DNA from: an uncultured Flavobacteriaceae bacterium | Lineage (GTDB): Bacteria; Bacteroidota; Bacteroidia; Flavobacteriales; Flavobacteriaceae | Assembly (NCBI GenBank): GCA_947502635.1 | Contig: CANNAN010000004.1 | Location: forward strand, 420,620-484,619 | Length of the DNA: 64,000 nt | Direction of reading: 5' to 3' | Part shown: one piece after another, positions 62,699 through 64,000 of the stretch | Position numbering within the stretch: position 1 is the stretch's first letter | Layout: each line of letters begins with the position of its first letter | Made by a program: the position numbers and the translations under genes | The notes under the pieces: generated by a model | The model's input: only the letters and a program-made list of their open reading frames with translations | Database searches by the model: none | What the model was told of the DNA's origin: nothing

Positions 62699-63237
62699 TG
62701 CGTATTATTTCAGGTATATATAAAAGTAGAAAAATTGTAGCTCCAAAAAATTTACCAGTAAGGCCTACTACCGATATGGCCAAGGAATCCTTGTTTAATA
62801 TTATAAACAATTTATTTTATTTTGACGCTATTTCTGTTTTAGATTTATTTGCTGGTACTGGAAATATAAGCTACGAATTTGCATCAAGAGGCACTCAGAA
62901 TATTACCTGTGTAGATCAGGATTATGGCTGTATTAAATTTATAAACAAAACAGCTGAAGCTTTTGAAATGCCAATAAACACTATTAAAAGTAATGTTTTT
63001 AAATTTTTAGAAAAGTCTAATTCGCAAACTAACATCATATTTGCAGATCCACCTTACAGTTTTTCAGAGGAACAGTTTACTAAAATTTCAGAATTAGTTT
63101 TTCAAAATAACATGTTACTTGAAGACGGTATTCTGATAATAGAACACTCTAAACACACAGATTTATCTAATTCAAACCACTATAGTTATTCTAAAAGTTA
63201 TGGTGGCAATATGTTTAGTTTTTTTGAACACATCTAA
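62698..63237 (+). CDS. rsmD: 16S rRNA (guanine966-N2)-methyltransferase family
   Basis: 179-aa SAM-dependent methyltransferase: opening MRIISGIYKSRKI, RPTTDMAKESLFNII, SAM loop DLFAGTGNISYEFASRG and catalytic DPPYSF. It methylates 16S rRNA during assembly of the 30S subunit. Its start overlaps the DUF3822 stop. The enzyme is slightly shorter than typical RsmD (about 185-200 aa). Confidence 0.94.
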   Translation: MRIISGIYKSRKIVAPKNLPVRPTTDMAKESLFNIINNLFYFDAISVLDLFAGTGNISYEFASRGTQNITCVDQDYGCIKFINKTAEAFEMPINTIKSNVFKFLEKSNSQTNIIFADPPYSFSEEQFTKISELVFQNNMLLEDGILIIEHSKHTDLSNSNHYSYSKSYGGNMFSFFEHI

Positions 63238-63403
63238 ACTCATACGCTTCTTTTTTTGTTAATTTATTTTTTTTCAGTACATTAGAACTCTTATCTCCTA
63301 AGAGTCCCTGACTCTATACATACTTTATCTCATCAAAAAAGAGCTTCTTTTCTTGCATTTGCTTATGGTTTAATTTGAGAACTAACTTAAAACCATAAAT
63401 GAA

Positions 63404-64000
<597 letters not shown>

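Overview
The window looks like a chromosomal segment of a marine-type Flavobacteriaceae (Bacteroidota). Evidence: strong AT bias; several promoters of the Bacteroidota type (-7 box TAnnTTTG, sometimes with an upstream TTG); two proteins with type IX secretion (T9SS) C-terminal sorting domains; many Gln- or Cys-ending signal peptides; a FecI/FecR/TonB-receptor set with STN and DUF4974 domains; and families largely confined to this phylum (DUF2807, DUF3822, DUF1835, fused E1 alpha/beta, ThrA with a Thr/Ile leader). No rRNA, tRNA, CRISPR array, prophage or transposase was seen. Species cannot be fixed from the sequence alone.

Layout. 1-2460: a TetR repressor, RidA-like protein and Old Yellow Enzyme operon with two matching operators and a terminator. 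2589-6469: an ECF sigma operon (sigma, probable anti-sigma, DUF4097 protein, outer-membrane barrel, 53-aa ORF, DUF2807 lipoprotein), the last gene preceded directly by a (TCAA)n tract. 6480-16500: EamA exporters, a cold-shock-domain protein, an SF2 helicase, a sulfatase, an S9 peptidase, an aldo/keto reductase. 16500-18062: an accessory-like region with three tiny ORFs that share a C-terminal W-x3-[KR]-R-Y motif, a second (TCAA)n tract, and an 82-aa ORF flanked by inverted repeats. 18063-27270: an orphan ExbD, a 3D-domain lipoprotein, a sterol-desaturase-like protein, fused 2-oxoacid dehydrogenase E1, then a co-directional run (2OG oxygenase, SUI1, DUF1835, nucleoside phosphorylase, cytoplasmic solute-binding-like protein, TlpA-type lipoprotein).

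27407-32526: a trans-envelope signalling set (ECF sigma, FecR, TonB receptor, lipoprotein). 32692-34751: NAD(P)HX repair enzyme and a tiny T9SS-tailed protein. 35087-40262: the threonine operon thrA-thrB-thrC, preceded by a previously untracked 35-aa Thr/Ile-rich leader peptide and an attenuator-like hairpin. 40421-47400: a GDPD, an unknown secreted protein, a DUF983 protein, an AraC regulator and a 1139-aa secreted multidomain glycoside-hydrolase-like protein. 47630-51904: gcvT, an RmlD-like reductase, pterin dehydratase, YebC and a Gfo/Idh/MocA oxidoreductase. 51989-55540: a NYN/OST-HTH protein and a large zinc metalloprotease. 55661-59438: a minus-strand Kdo/Kdo8N-related cluster (kdsB, HAD phosphatase-like, CAT-like acyltransferase, KdnB-like oxidase, PlsC-like acyltransferase). 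59610-63925: a RecD-like helicase, then a membrane protein, DUF3822 and rsmD as an overlapping set, and an NTF2-like lipoprotein whose stop codon lies inside an (AACT)n tract that runs off the window.

The most unusual items are the micro-ORF trio with its repeat tract (16766-17220), the thr leader and attenuator (35087-35284), the start-adjacent and stop-adjacent tetranucleotide tracts, and the KdnB cluster without an adjacent kdnA.
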